64,000 nucleotides of DNA, taken from assembly GCF_003474435.1 (NCBI RefSeq), contig NZ_QRNF01000018.1:1-64000 (forward strand), in the 5' to 3' direction. The position numbers and the translations under genes were made by a program. The DNA is from Ruminococcus sp. AF46-10NS. Its GTDB lineage: Bacteria > Bacillota > Clostridia > Lachnospirales > Lachnospiraceae. Positions 48,030 to 57,727 of the stretch are shown here, piece after piece. Position 1 is the stretch's first letter; each line of letters starts with the position of its first letter. A model generated the notes under the pieces. The model saw nothing but the letters and a program-made list of their open reading frames with translations, ran no database searches and was not told where the DNA came from.

Positions 48030-48266
48030 TTATACCAGAACACGATAGATGCCATCCCAGGCCAGTTCCTTTTTTTTCAGGAATTTTTCTGTTTCCTTCT
48101 CTGATTGCTCCACGCATTTCCATGCCAGTCCGCACTGGGCACTGATCTCTGAAGGGATCGGGATCAGCCTTCCCGGAAATTCAGATTCCTTGGCCGTTCT
48201 TTCCATTTTCATGGCAGCCGTGGTTGTGGAAAATGTCACAACTGTAGTAATTACTTTTCTGCGCAT
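48030..48266 (-). CDS. DUF3343 (putative Se/S carrier-like) small protein
   Basis: About 78 residues. The family pattern is TFSTTTAAMKMERTAKESEFPGRLIPIPSEISAQCGLAWKC, with the conserved Cys near its middle, matching DUF3343 proteins often described as putative sulfur or selenium carriers. The frame extends upstream to 48305, but AAAGGAG lies before the ATG at 48266. It follows asd by about 100 bases and could be cotranscribed. The function is not established. Confidence 0.78.
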   Translation of the reverse strand: MRRKVITTVVTFSTTTAAMKMERTAKESEFPGRLIPIPSEISAQCGLAWKCVEQSEKETEKFLKKKELAWDGIYRVLV

Positions 48267-48365
48267 ATCTCCTTTGTTCCTTCCACATACGCAAAAACAG
48301 GACACCGGAAAAACCGATATCCCGTTTCTGATGATTTTCTTTATTTCCTGTAAAGGATCCAGTTC

Positions 48366-49451
48366 TTATTTAGCCTGGATATATCCTTTCGCTTTCAGAG
48401 TCTCTGCACAGAGAACTGCTCCGCCTGCGGCACCTCTTACTGTGTTATGGGAAAGTCCGATGAACTTGTAATCATAAACAGTATCCTCACGAAGACGTCC
48501 TACAGATACTCCCATTCCATTCTCATAGTTTACATCCATCTGTACCTGCGGACGGTTGTCCTCCTCAAGATACTGGATGAACTGCTTCGGAGCGCTTGGA
48601 AGCTCAAGCTCCTGCGGAAGTCCCTTAAACTCAACCAGCTTCTGGATCAGCTGCTCTTTGGTAGGTTTCTTGCGGAATTTAACAAATACAGCTGCTGTAT
48701 GTCCGTTGAGGACCGGAACACGTACACACTGGCATGTGATGACAGGTGTGGTAGCCGGAACGATCACGCCGTCCTCGATCTTGCCCCAGAGTCTTAATGG
48801 CTCCTTCTCACTCTTCTCTTCCTCACCACCGATGTACGGAATGATGTTGTGCTCCATCTCCGGCCAGTCCTTGAAGGTTTTTCCTGCTCCGGAAATAGCC
48901 TGGTATGTAGTGGCAACTACTTCATACGGCTCGAACTCTTTCCATGCGGTAAGTACCGGAGCGTAGCTCTGGATAGAGCAGTTCGGTTTAACAGCTACAA
49001 AGCCGCGTTTTGTTCCGAGACGTTTCTTCTGGAATTCGATAACCTCGAAGTGCTCCGGATTGATTTCCGGAACTACCATCGGAACGTCCGGTGTCCAGCG
49101 GTGTGCGCTGTTGTTGGACACAACCGGTGTCTCTGTCTTTGCATATTCTTCCTCGATCGCCTTGATCTCATCTTTAGTCATATCAACTGCGGAAAATACA
49201 AAGTCAACAGTAGCTGCAACCTTCTCAACCTCGTGGATATCCATAACAACCAGCTTCTTTACTGCCTCCGGCATCGGAGTATCCATTTTCCATCTGCCGC
49301 CTACAGCCTCCTCGTAGGTCTTGCCTGCGCTTCTCGGGCTTGCCGCTACAGTAACCACCTCAAACCACGGGTGATTCTCCAGAAGAGAAATGAATCTCTG
49401 ACCAACCATTCCAGTTGCACCTAAAATACCGACTTTAAGCTTTTCACTCAT
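48366..49451 (-). CDS. asd: Aspartate-semialdehyde dehydrogenase
   Basis: About 361 residues of the archaeal/fungal-like ASADH branch. The NADP loop is GILGATGMVGQRFISLL, the catalytic Cys is in VAVKPNCSIQSY, and the active-site region includes AISGAGKTF. It reduces aspartyl phosphate at the branch to lysine, methionine and threonine, linking it with dapL and metY in this window. GAGGAG is about nine bases before the ATG at 49451; the frame itself continues to 49490. Confidence 0.94.
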   Translation of the reverse strand: MSEKLKVGILGATGMVGQRFISLLENHPWFEVVTVAASPRSAGKTYEEAVGGRWKMDTPMPEAVKKLVVMDIHEVEKVAATVDFVFSAVDMTKDEIKAIEEEYAKTETPVVSNNSAHRWTPDVPMVVPEINPEHFEVIEFQKKRLGTKRGFVAVKPNCSIQSYAPVLTAWKEFEPYEVVATTYQAISGAGKTFKDWPEMEHNIIPYIGGEEEKSEKEPLRLWGKIEDGVIVPATTPVITCQCVRVPVLNGHTAAVFVKFRKKPTKEQLIQKLVEFKGLPQELELPSAPKQFIQYLEEDNRPQVQMDVNYENGMGVSVGRLREDTVYDYKFIGLSHNTVRGAAGGAVLCAETLKAKGYIQAK

Positions 49452-49544
49452 AATAAAACTCTCCTCATCTCGTGTCCCTCCATGGCACACATTTGTCTTT
49501 TCTGTAAATACTATACCAATTTTTCCTAAAATGCAAGCATTATC

Positions 49545-50924
49545 TTAATTTTTTTCAAGATATTCTTTATTCTGAGCGATCACCTGCTCCATCACGTCCG
49601 GTCCCGGCGCTCCCAGAGTCACACGTTTTTCCACGCAGGTCTTCATACTGATGGCTTCATAGATGTCCTCCTCAAACACAGGACTGATCTCTTTGTACTC
49701 GGAAAGCGGAAGCTCATCCAGAGAGATTCCCTTATCCAGACAGAGAAGGACCAATCTTCCGACGATGCCGTGAGCATCACGGAACGGTACACCGTGGTTA
49801 ACCAGATAGTCTGCTGCGTCTGTGGCGTTTGTAAAGCCTCTCTTTGCACTTGCCTCCATGTTGGCTTTGTTGAACTGCATAGTGGAAACCATGCCTGTAA
49901 ACAGGGCAATACAACCCTTTACGGTGTCAATGGCATCAAAAGTCAGCTCCTTGTCTTCCTGCATGTCTTTGTTGTATGCAAGCGGGATTCCCTTCATGGT
50001 TGTAAGGATAGATGTCAGCGCACCATAGACACGGCCTGTTTTTCCACGGACAAGCTCTGCGATATCCGGATTCTTTTTCTGAGGCATGATACTGCTGCCT
50101 GTGCTGTATGCATCATCGATCTCCACGAAGCGGTACTCATTGGAGTTCCACAGGATGATCTCCTCTGAAAAACGGCTCAGGTGCATCATAATCGTAGAAA
50201 ATGCACTGAGAAGCTCGATCACATAATCCCTGTCAGATACAGAATCCATGCTGTTTCTGGTCGGTGCATCAAAGCCGAGAAGCTCTGCAGTATAAGCGCG
50301 ATCCAGCGGATAAGTAGTTCCTGCCAGTGCTCCTGCTCCAAGCGGACAGGTATTCATTCTCTTCCGAATATCAAAGAGTCTTTCACGGTCTCTTCTGAAC
50401 ATCTCAAAATAAGCACCTACGTGATGTGCCAGTGTTACAGGCTGTGCTTTCTGAAGATGGGTAAATCCCGGCATGTAAGTGTGTACATTCTCTTCCATGA
50501 TCTTCTGCAGGGCAAGAAGAAGCTCCTTAAGTTCCTTATCTGTCTCGTCGATCTCATCACGGACATAAAGCTTCATATCCAGAGCTACCTGGTCATTACG
50601 GCTTCTTCCTGTGTGAAGTTTCTTTCCTGCATCACCAATACGGTCGATCAGGTTTGCTTCCACGAAGCTGTGGATATCTTCATACTCAGATGTGATCTCA
50701 AGCTTTCCTGATTCCACATCTGCAAGAATTCCGTCCAGACCTTCTGTGATCTGATCTTTCTCTTCCTCTGTCAGGATTCCCTGTTTTGCCAGCATGGCAA
50801 CATGTGCTTTGCTTCCACGGATATCCTGTTTGTAAAATTTCTGATCAAAGGAAATTGATGCGTTAAAATTGTAAACCAGCTTGTCCGTTTCTTTTGTGAA
50901 ACGGCCTCCCCATAACTGTGCCAT
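49545..50924 (-). CDS. argH: Argininosuccinate lyase
   Basis: A 459-residue member of the fumarase/aspartase superfamily that splits argininosuccinate to arginine and fumarate. AQLWGGRFTKETDKLVYNFNASISFD starts the protein, LHTGRSRNDQVALDMKLYVRDE and GFTHLQKAQPVTLAHH follow, and the signature GSSIMPQKKNPDIAEL holds the catalytic Ser. GAGGAAG precedes the ATG at 50924, so the extra residues up to 50990 are probably untranslated. Confidence 0.96.
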   Translation of the reverse strand: MAQLWGGRFTKETDKLVYNFNASISFDQKFYKQDIRGSKAHVAMLAKQGILTEEEKDQITEGLDGILADVESGKLEITSEYEDIHSFVEANLIDRIGDAGKKLHTGRSRNDQVALDMKLYVRDEIDETDKELKELLLALQKIMEENVHTYMPGFTHLQKAQPVTLAHHVGAYFEMFRRDRERLFDIRKRMNTCPLGAGALAGTTYPLDRAYTAELLGFDAPTRNSMDSVSDRDYVIELLSAFSTIMMHLSRFSEEIILWNSNEYRFVEIDDAYSTGSSIMPQKKNPDIAELVRGKTGRVYGALTSILTTMKGIPLAYNKDMQEDKELTFDAIDTVKGCIALFTGMVSTMQFNKANMEASAKRGFTNATDAADYLVNHGVPFRDAHGIVGRLVLLCLDKGISLDELPLSEYKEISPVFEEDIYEAISMKTCVEKRVTLGAPGPDVMEQVIAQNKEYLEKN

Positions 50925-51041
50925 ATTATTCTTCCTCACTTTTCTTTTTTGCTGCAGAAAATATTTTGTCGGGCAAAAATTCTTCTGCACTTCTCTGTGT
51001 TAGTGTACCATACTTTCATAAAAATGCAAAGATTTTCATAC

Positions 51042-51692
51042 TTATACATTTTCTGCATTTCTCTGCCCGTCCCGCTCCTGGGCTTCTCTTTTTGAAAAAA
51101 CACATCCACAGTAGTTCTGCCTGTATAATTCGTGCTCATGGGATAATTCAATGGAACGCTTATAACCGTTCTTCTTCTTGAAATCAGACGGCAGATGCGG
51201 GACTTTATAGATCCCTGACAGTTCCTCACCGATCTCGTTGATCTTTTCTGCATTTTTCAGGGGGCTGATACTAAGAGTGGTGGTAAAATAATCATAACCG
51301 CCGTCCCTGGCAATTTTCGCCGCCTCTTCCATCCGCAGACGATAGCACTTAAAGCAGCGTTCCCCTCCCTCTGGCACATCCTCCAGACCTTTTGCCATAT
51401 CATAGAATTCCTTCGGATCATAATGTCCCTCCACCAGAGACACCGGATGGATAAACTCCATCTCTCCGATCAGCCGGCGGATCTCTGCCACCCTGTGAGC
51501 ATATTCTTCTTCAGGCGCAATATTGGGATTGTAAAAAAATATGGTGATCTCAAAATACTGTGACAGGTATTCCATCACATAACTGCTGCACGGCGCACAG
51601 CAGGCGTGAAGAAAAAGTCTGGGGGTTCTGCCTTCTTTCCGAACATTTTCGATCAGCTTATCCAGCTCTTTCTGATAATTTCTTTTATTCAA
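51042..51692 (-). CDS. queH: Epoxyqueuosine reductase QueH
   Basis: This enzyme reduces epoxyqueuosine in tRNA to queuosine. The adjacent cysteines in LHACCAPCSSYVMEYL and the later CFKCYRLRMEEAA and YCGCVFSKRE supply ligands for a 4Fe-4S cluster and a mononuclear iron in this DUF208 family. A TTG at 51692 with AAAGGAG eight bases before it is the best-supported start. An ATG at 51782 in the same frame has no ribosome site and adds an atypical N-terminus. It is divergent from the ABC transporter genes. Confidence 0.88.
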   Translation of the reverse strand: MNKRNYQKELDKLIENVRKEGRTPRLFLHACCAPCSSYVMEYLSQYFEITIFFYNPNIAPEEEYAHRVAEIRRLIGEMEFIHPVSLVEGHYDPKEFYDMAKGLEDVPEGGERCFKCYRLRMEEAAKIARDGGYDYFTTTLSISPLKNAEKINEIGEELSGIYKVPHLPSDFKKKNGYKRSIELSHEHELYRQNYCGCVFSKREAQERDGQRNAENV

Positions 51693-51901
51693 AATCGGAT
51701 CTCCTTTCCGTCCATCGTATTCATTACTGTTTGCTGCGTGACCAGCAATACTCTGAATATATTCGTAAACTGTAATCATCATTTTCTATATTGCCGAATC
51801 TATCCCCGGCACCACGGAACATTCCCTTATCCGTGCGCCTTCTTATGATTCAGACATATGATAATATTATACCATCAAATATGAAACGGAGGCAAATATT
51901 C

Positions 51902-52669
51902 ATGGATCCTGTCTTAAAAGTACGGGATGTGTGTCTTTCCTATCACACCTTATCCGGCGAGACACCCGCCCTTTCCCATATATCCTTTGACCTGATGCCT
52001 GGTGAATTCCTGTCCATTGTAGGACCTTCCGGCTGCGGAAAATCCACCCTTCTTAACCTTATCGCCGGCCTGATCGAACCGGAATGCGGCTCCATCACTC
52101 TGGAGGGAAAAACAGTTTCTTCCGGCAGTACGTCTGTTGGATACATGCTCCAGAAGGACCATCTTCTGGAATGGCGCAGCATCTATAAAAACATCCTCCT
52201 TGGCCTTGAGATCCGGGGAGAACTCACCCCTGAAAAGCTTGCACACGCAGAAGAGCTTCTTCACACCTACGGTCTTGACCGCTTTCGGGATGTCCATCCT
52301 TCCCAGCTTTCCGGCGGTATGCGCCAGCGCGCAGCACTGATCCGTACCCTTGTGCCGGAGCCTGAACTTTTACTTTTGGATGAGCCCTTTTCTGCGCTGG
52401 ATTACCAGACACGGCTGAATGTCAGTGACGACATCGGAAAAATCCTCAAGAGCTCAGGCAAGCCTGCGATTCTGGTGACGCACGATATCTCTGAGGCTAT
52501 CAGCATGGCTGACCGGGTACTGGTTCTTTCCGCCCGTCCTGCCACAGTTCAAAAAGTAGTAGATATCCATCTTTCTGTGGAAAAACGTACCCCTCTTACT
52601 TCCCGGAATGCTCCTGATTTCAAAAAATATTTCAATCTCATATGGAAGGAGCTGAACAAAAATGCCTGA
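51902..52669 (+). CDS. ABC transporter ATPase, nitrate/sulfonate/taurine type
   Basis: A 255-residue ATPase. Walker A GPSGCGKST, Q-loop YMLQKDHLLEW, signature LSGGMRQR, Walker B ELLLLDEPFSALD and switch VTHDISEA are all present. The sequence is closest in style to the SsuB/TauB family. GGAGG nine bases before the ATG at 51902 fixes the start. The permease start overlaps its last codons. No solute-binding protein is encoded nearby, so the substrate cannot be inferred. Confidence 0.9.
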   Translation: MDPVLKVRDVCLSYHTLSGETPALSHISFDLMPGEFLSIVGPSGCGKSTLLNLIAGLIEPECGSITLEGKTVSSGSTSVGYMLQKDHLLEWRSIYKNILLGLEIRGELTPEKLAHAEELLHTYGLDRFRDVHPSQLSGGMRQRAALIRTLVPEPELLLLDEPFSALDYQTRLNVSDDIGKILKSSGKPAILVTHDISEAISMADRVLVLSARPATVQKVVDIHLSVEKRTPLTSRNAPDFKKYFNLIWKELNKNA

Positions 52670-53455
52670 AATCTCCACCCGACAGAAACAATATCTATCC
52701 CGGAAGAAAAAAGAAAAACACCTGATTTTTGCAGCGCGTATCCTTCTCTTTGTCCTGTTTATAGGACTCTGGGAAGTGTCCGCCTCCCGCGGATGGATCG
52801 ACTCTTTTATTTTCAGCAGTCCATCCCTGATTGCAAAAACCTTCCTCACCATGTGCAGGGATCAGTCGCTTTTTTCCCATATTGCAGTTACGCTGGCAGA
52901 GACTCTTGTCAGTTTCTTTTTTGTTGTGATCCTGGGTGTAGGGACAGCTGTCCTTCTCTGGTGCTCTCCGCGGACTTCCCAGGTTCTGGAACCTTACCTT
53001 GTGGTTCTCAACAGTCTGCCGAAATCAGCTCTTGCACCACTTCTTATTGTGTGGCTCGGTGCCAATGAACGTACCATCGTTGTGGCCGGTATGTCCGTTG
53101 CCATCTTTGGCTCCATCATCAATCTGTATTCCGGTTTCTGCCAGGTTGACCCGGATAAACTGAAACTGATCGAAACTCTTGGCGGACATAAAAAAGAGAA
53201 GCTGACAAAAATCGTTCTGCCTGCTTCTGTTCCTCTGATCTTAAGTGTTATGAAAGTAAATATCGGCCTTTGTCTGGTTGGTGTGATCATCGGCGAATTC
53301 ATCGGTGCCAGAAAAGCCTTGGATATCTTATTATCTACGGCAGCCAGACCTTTAAGCTCACCTGGGTGCTGATGTCCATTGTGATCCTGTGCATCATTGC
53401 CATGGGTCTGTACGCAGTGCTGAACCTTGTAGAAAAGAGTGTTCAAAAGAAATAA
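52662..53455 (+). CDS. ABC transporter permease, SsuC/TauC type (one -1 frameshift)
   Basis: About 264 residues with six membrane spans in the BPD_transp_1 fold and the EAA-like loop ETLGGHKKEKLTKIVLPASVPLILSVMKVNIGLCLVGVIIGEFIGA. The frame as read ends at 53372. Restoring one G at 53316 gives ARKGLGYLIIYGSQTFKLTWVLMSIVILCIIAMGLYAVL, the expected last helix, ending at 53455. It overlaps the ATPase gene by eight bases and pairs with it. Confidence 0.85.
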
Positions 53456-53480
53456 TGAACCTCTTATTGTCACTGGTTAA

Positions 53481-53517
53481 AACAGCCAAAAGCAGCTTTG
53501 CTTCGCTTTTGGCTGTT
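53481..53517. terminator. Bidirectional terminator between the ABC permease and DUF3786 genes
   Basis: A perfect 13-bp inverted repeat (AACAGCCAAAAGC / GCTTTTGGCTGTT) with an 11-base loop lies between convergent genes. The minus direction continues with T residues. Confidence 0.85.
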
Positions 53518-53520
53518 ATC

Positions 53521-54174
53521 TTAATGCATGTGGAAATTTTTTCCCCGGAGAGGCAAGCCTGCAATCTCTGCCAGACGTTTAATTCCTACGTCAGCAATGG
53601 ATACTGCACTTTCCACGTGATTGAAATCCGTTGCACTGTAATCAAAGAGAATGTTTCCTTCTGCTTCAAACTCCTCATCCCGATCCCAGAAAAAGAACCT
53701 CAGTGGAATGCACTGGAACGCTTTGATCTCATAGCCCACATCTCCCTGAGGAAGTCCTTTTCCTCCAAGTTTTATAAAAGCTTCCCGCAGCTCCTTCGCA
53801 TGGCCGGAAAATGTTGCACTGAACACATCCGTCTCACCGATCTTGTATGCTGGTGCAAAAGGCCTGGCATTGCGAAGATCTGCAAAAGGAACCCACCTGT
53901 CCATAAAAAAAGCTCCTTCTTTTGCGTAGCCAAGGAGTGTATAAATATTTAGCATCTCCGTTGTGTCCGGCTCCTGATCCCCATCCAGGCTGCAGATACT
54001 TCCATCCTTTTCACTGATCCCATATTTTCGTCCAAAATGCTCTATCGTCAGATATCCTTTTTCTTCTTTCAGCTCAGGAACCCGTCTTAACAGATCCTGC
54101 CGATCCATCTGCATAAATTTATCCGCCCATTCCATGCAGAGCTTCACATAGTTGGAAATTTTTTCTTCCTGCAT
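53521..54174 (-). CDS. DUF3786 domain protein
   Basis: A 217-residue cytoplasmic protein in the DUF3786 family. ISEKDGSICSLDGDQEPDTTEMLNIYTLLGYAKEG, WVPFADLR and FSGHAKELREAFIKLGGKG are recognisable. No catalytic motif is seen. In some anaerobes the family is found with corrinoid proteins, but nothing of that kind is nearby here. GGGAGG lies before the ATG at 54174; one more in-frame codon (GTG) precedes it. Confidence 0.8.
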   Translation of the reverse strand: MQEEKISNYVKLCMEWADKFMQMDRQDLLRRVPELKEEKGYLTIEHFGRKYGISEKDGSICSLDGDQEPDTTEMLNIYTLLGYAKEGAFFMDRWVPFADLRNARPFAPAYKIGETDVFSATFSGHAKELREAFIKLGGKGLPQGDVGYEIKAFQCIPLRFFFWDRDEEFEAEGNILFDYSATDFNHVESAVSIADVGIKRLAEIAGLPLRGKNFHMH

Positions 54175-54422
54175 CACATTTCCTCCCGAAGTATTTTGTT
54201 GTACTTTACGTGGTTTTTTTCAGAATACACTTTTCCCCTCTTATGCGCAAGCATATCCGGGCCTGAATGTTTCTGATTTTTTCTCCGGCATTGTGGACTG
54301 ACTTTGTATGTTTCGTTCTTATCCGACAAATCATGTCATGAATTTTACTTATCTGCTAAAAATTTTAACACAAAAATAACGTTTTTTTGCACAAAAAACT
54401 AGATTTTCATTCCAAAAAGGTG

Positions 54423-54428
54423 TATAAT
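54423..54428 (+). promoter_or_regulatory. -10 box of the glgC-glgD operon
   Basis: TATAAT preceded by GG-TG lies 74 bases before the glgC ATG. No convincing -35 hexamer is present at 16-18 bp, so an activator or a weak promoter is possible. Confidence 0.45.
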
Positions 54429-54501
54429 ATGAACAAAGTTTATCGTTTTAATGGTTAATTTTTTCCTGGCGGTAAACAAGAAATGAAAGTGAGGATTCGC
54501 C

Positions 54502-55641
54502 ATGAAACAAAACAGTATGTTAGCAATGATCCTGGCCGGTGGAAGAGGAAGTCGTCTTCACGAGTTGACGAATAAAGTTGCCAAGCCAGCCGTTGGTTAT
54601 GGCGGTAAATACCGTATCGTGGATTTTCCGCTCAGTAACTGTGCCAACAGCGGCATTGATGTCGTAGGTGTACTGACACAGTATGAATCAGTTTTACTGA
54701 ACAGCTATGTAGCAGCCGGTGGCCGCTGGGGCCTTGATGCCAAGGACAGCGGAGTTTATGTACTTCCTCCACGTGAGAAGGCTGATGCCGGTCTGGATGT
54801 ATACCGTGGAACAGCTGATGCGATCTCTCAGAATATTGATTTCATCGACTCACAGAACCCGGAATACCTTCTGATCCTTTCCGGTGACCACATCTATAAG
54901 ATGAATTATGCAAAGATGCTTGATGACCATATCCAGCATAAGGCAGATGCCACTATTGCAGTTATCGAGGTTCCCATGAAGGAAGCCAGCCGTTTCGGTA
55001 TCATGAACACCGGTGAAGATGACCGCATCGTGGAATTTGAAGAGAAACCGGAACACCCGAAGAGCAATCTTGCCTCCATGGGTATCTACATATTCAACTG
55101 GAAGCTTCTGCGCAAGCTCCTGCTGGCAGATATCAAAAATCCAGATTCCAATCACGATTTCGGTAAAGACATCATCCCTACACTCCTTGCACAGGACAAG
55201 GCACTCTACGCCTACAAGTTCAAAGGCTACTGGAAGGATGTAGGAACCATTGATTCCCTCTGGGAAGCAAACATGGATCTTCTCAGTCCAAACAGTGAAC
55301 TGGATCTTAACGATCCTACCTGGAAGATCTACACTGAGGATGCTACATCTCTTCCACAGTATATCTGTGATACCGCTGTGATCAACACTGCTTTCATCAC
55401 TCAGGGCTGTGTTGTGGAGGGTGAGATCACCAACTCCGTACTTTTCACAGGCGTCAAGGTCGGTCCTGGTGCCAAGATCATCGACAGTGTCCTGATGCCG
55501 GGTGTTGTTGTCGAGGCAGGTGCCGTTGTCCAGCGTGCTCTCGTTGCAGGCGGAGTCGTGATCGGTGCCAACGCTCGTGTCGGTTCCAAAGACAGTGAGC
55601 ATATCGAACTTGTATCAAAACGTGTAAAGGGGGCTGAGTAA
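54502..55641 (+). CDS. glgC: Glucose-1-phosphate adenylyltransferase
   Basis: A 379-residue enzyme that makes ADP-glucose for glycogen. The nucleotide-binding start [65 protein letters not shown] and [20 protein letters not shown] are the family motifs. The C-terminal left-handed beta-helix (about 290-370) supports allosteric control. One base separates it from glgD. Confidence 0.96.
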   Translation: MKQNSMLAMILAGGRGSRLHELTNKVAKPAVGYGGKYRIVDFPLSNCANSGIDVVGVLTQYESVLLNSYVAAGGRWGLDAKDSGVYVLPPREKADAGLDVYRGTADAISQNIDFIDSQNPEYLLILSGDHIYKMNYAKMLDDHIQHKADATIAVIEVPMKEASRFGIMNTGEDDRIVEFEEKPEHPKSNLASMGIYIFNWKLLRKLLLADIKNPDSNHDFGKDIIPTLLAQDKALYAYKFKGYWKDVGTIDSLWEANMDLLSPNSELDLNDPTWKIYTEDATSLPQYICDTAVINTAFITQGCVVEGEITNSVLFTGVKVGPGAKIIDSVLMPGVVVEAGAVVQRALVAGGVVIGANARVGSKDSEHIELVSKRVKGAE

Positions 55642-55642
55642 T

Positions 55643-56764
55643 ATGTTTAAAGCATTTGGAATCGTGAATTCCTCAGAAAGAAATATCCATGTGGAGGGGC
55701 TTCAGGACTACCGTGCGATCGGCGCCTTTTCATTTCTCGGAAGATATCGTGTCATCGACTTCCCGATCTCAAATATGACCAACAGCGGAATTGAGTACAT
55801 TCAGGTCTATGTAAAGAACAAACCCCGTTCTCTTGTAGAACATCTCGGAACCGGACGTCACTACAACATCAACTCCAAGAGCGGTAATCTCCAACTCCTC
55901 TTTTCAGAACATTCCGGAGTCAACGATATCTATAACACCGATATCGACAACTACTACTCCAATCTGGAGTGCATCGAAGCAGTTCATTATCCGTATGTTG
56001 TTATCGCTCCGAATTACATGATCTACACCACCGACTATTCCAAGCTGATCGATGCCCATATCGAATCCGGTGCAGATGTGACCATGCTTTATCATTCCGT
56101 TGATAATGCCAAGGAGAACCATCTGAACTGCCACATCCTGAACCTGAACCGTCAGAAGGGTGTTCTCTCCATTGAGCACAACCACGGCAATGCAAAGAAC
56201 CGCAACATTTTCATGGATACCTACGTAATGAGCAAGGAGCTTTTCATCAGCCTCATCCATAAGGCAAAAGAGATCTCCTCTCTTTATACCCTTGCAGACG
56301 TGATCAATGCCGGCTGCAGAGACGGTGAGCTGGATGTACGTGGTGTATCCCATCGCGGATATTTTGCATCGATCACTGATTTCAAGAGCTATCACGATGC
56401 AAATATGAATCTGATTGACTACAAAACTGCAACGGATCTTTTCCATGATAACTGGCCAATCTATACACGCACCAATAACTCCTGCCCGACCCATTATTTT
56501 GACACAGCCAATGTTTCCAACTCCGTTATCTCCAACGGCTCCATGATCGAGGGAACGGTAGAGAATTCTATTGTCGGACGTGGCTGTACCATCAAAAAGG
56601 GCGCTGTTATCAAGAACTGTGTAGTTCTTGCAGACTGCACCATCGGTGAGAATGTCCATATCGAAAATCTGGTGGTAGACAAGCATGCCAAGATCACGCA
56701 TGCCAAGGAGATCATCCGTCCTGCGGATGAGCCTGGCTACATCAAACGTAACGATACACTGTAA
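55643..56764 (+). CDS. glgD: Glucose-1-phosphate adenylyltransferase regulatory subunit GlgD
   Basis: A 373-residue GlgC paralogue. It keeps the fold (YRVIDFPISNMTNSGIEYIQVYVKNKPRSLVEHLGTGRHYN and a C-terminal beta-helix). It lacks the GGxGxRL nucleotide loop at its N-terminus, which reads GIVNSSERNIHVEGLQDYR. GlgD subunits modulate GlgC in Firmicutes. It is coupled directly to glgC and ends at a strong terminator. Confidence 0.95.
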   Translation: MFKAFGIVNSSERNIHVEGLQDYRAIGAFSFLGRYRVIDFPISNMTNSGIEYIQVYVKNKPRSLVEHLGTGRHYNINSKSGNLQLLFSEHSGVNDIYNTDIDNYYSNLECIEAVHYPYVVIAPNYMIYTTDYSKLIDAHIESGADVTMLYHSVDNAKENHLNCHILNLNRQKGVLSIEHNHGNAKNRNIFMDTYVMSKELFISLIHKAKEISSLYTLADVINAGCRDGELDVRGVSHRGYFASITDFKSYHDANMNLIDYKTATDLFHDNWPIYTRTNNSCPTHYFDTANVSNSVISNGSMIEGTVENSIVGRGCTIKKGAVIKNCVVLADCTIGENVHIENLVVDKHAKITHAKEIIRPADEPGYIKRNDTL

Positions 56765-56775
56765 TATTCATATAT

Positions 56776-56817
56776 AATAAGGCCTCCGGTTCCTGTGTTA
56801 CGAACCGGAGCCTTATT
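56776..56817 (+). terminator. Terminator of glgC-glgD
   Basis: AATAAGGC(C)TCCGGTTC and GAACCGGA-GCCTTATT form a long hairpin 12 bases after the glgD stop. It may also serve the convergent gene ending at 56850. Confidence 0.85.
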
Positions 56818-56849
56818 TATCTCTGTACTCAGCTAAGCATATGGATCCA

Positions 56850-57557
56850 TCATTTCAGAACAGACTGGATCCATTTCAACGCATTATCCTTATTCTTCAC
56901 ATTACCCGGAAGGCAGATGCACACCGGATCATATCTCAGGCCAAATTCCTCTGCCACACAGCTGCTGTCAAGCTCCAGATGCTGATCATCCACAGCGCCC
57001 AGAGACTCAAACACCTCATCTCCAAACGTTTCCCTGAGATCTGCATACATTCCGCTGTCTTTCTCATGTTCATAGAGTTCCTTCGGCATGATCAGGACAT
57101 CAACGGTAGCACTCTGGATTTCCGTCACATATGCGATCCTGGCATAGTAATCAAAATCCTCTCCTGTCTCGTCCGTCATCAGATTCTGCGCCACACTGAC
57201 TTCTGCATATTTATCCTCTGTTCCCAGTGTCTTCAGAGCATCCTCTTCCACCTTCTCAGAGTCAAAATTCCCTGCATTCACCACCGCAATGGAAAGCACC
57301 GTCTTCATCTGTGCGTGCCGGTAAATATTCACTCCTAGGCAGACTCCGCCAATGGCAAGAAGCACGCACAGCATATGTATCTTATAATACATCCAGATAT
57401 ACTGAATCTTCTTCCCTGTTCCCATTCCCTTCAGTTTCTCTTTTTCGATCCGGCGGCGTTCCTTCTTCGTCAGATCAGTTTCGTTGGGCATCTCCGGATT
57501 CAGTACACTCTCATCGTGTCCGTCACTGCCGGCCTCCGCTCTGTTTTGTAAATCCAT
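56850..57557 (-). CDS. Membrane-anchored protein of unknown function
   Basis: A 235-residue protein not assigned to a family. The N-terminus (1-50) is charged and Lys/Arg-rich, suggesting a cytoplasmic tail. One membrane helix follows (MLCVLLAIGGVCLGVNIY, about 62-80). The rest is an extracytoplasmic domain with VLSIAVVNAGNFDSEKVEEDALKTLG and VDVLIMPKELYEHE, which looks like a small alpha/beta domain. No lipobox is present. The gene is alone between glgD and the acyltransferase. Confidence 0.7.
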   Translation of the reverse strand: MDLQNRAEAGSDGHDESVLNPEMPNETDLTKKERRRIEKEKLKGMGTGKKIQYIWMYYKIHMLCVLLAIGGVCLGVNIYRHAQMKTVLSIAVVNAGNFDSEKVEEDALKTLGTEDKYAEVSVAQNLMTDETGEDFDYYARIAYVTEIQSATVDVLIMPKELYEHEKDSGMYADLRETFGDEVFESLGAVDDQHLELDSSCVAEEFGLRYDPVCICLPGNVKNKDNALKWIQSVLK

Positions 57558-57727
57558 AAAACTCTCCTTTGTCTTTCATGTCTCAGTATTTTTTACCCTG
57601 AAGCAGGATATTCCAGTCGTTTTCCCCGCATCCTCCGGGTGGGTGCTGTGACTTATCAATAAAGGATATTTTAGCATATTTTGGTACAAAATCACAGCGC
57701 ATAAATATGAAAATACCATAAACTCTT

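Noticed and set aside
55904..56701. 265-codon minus-strand frame inside glgD
   Set aside because: It is antisense to a well-supported gene and its composition has no family match.
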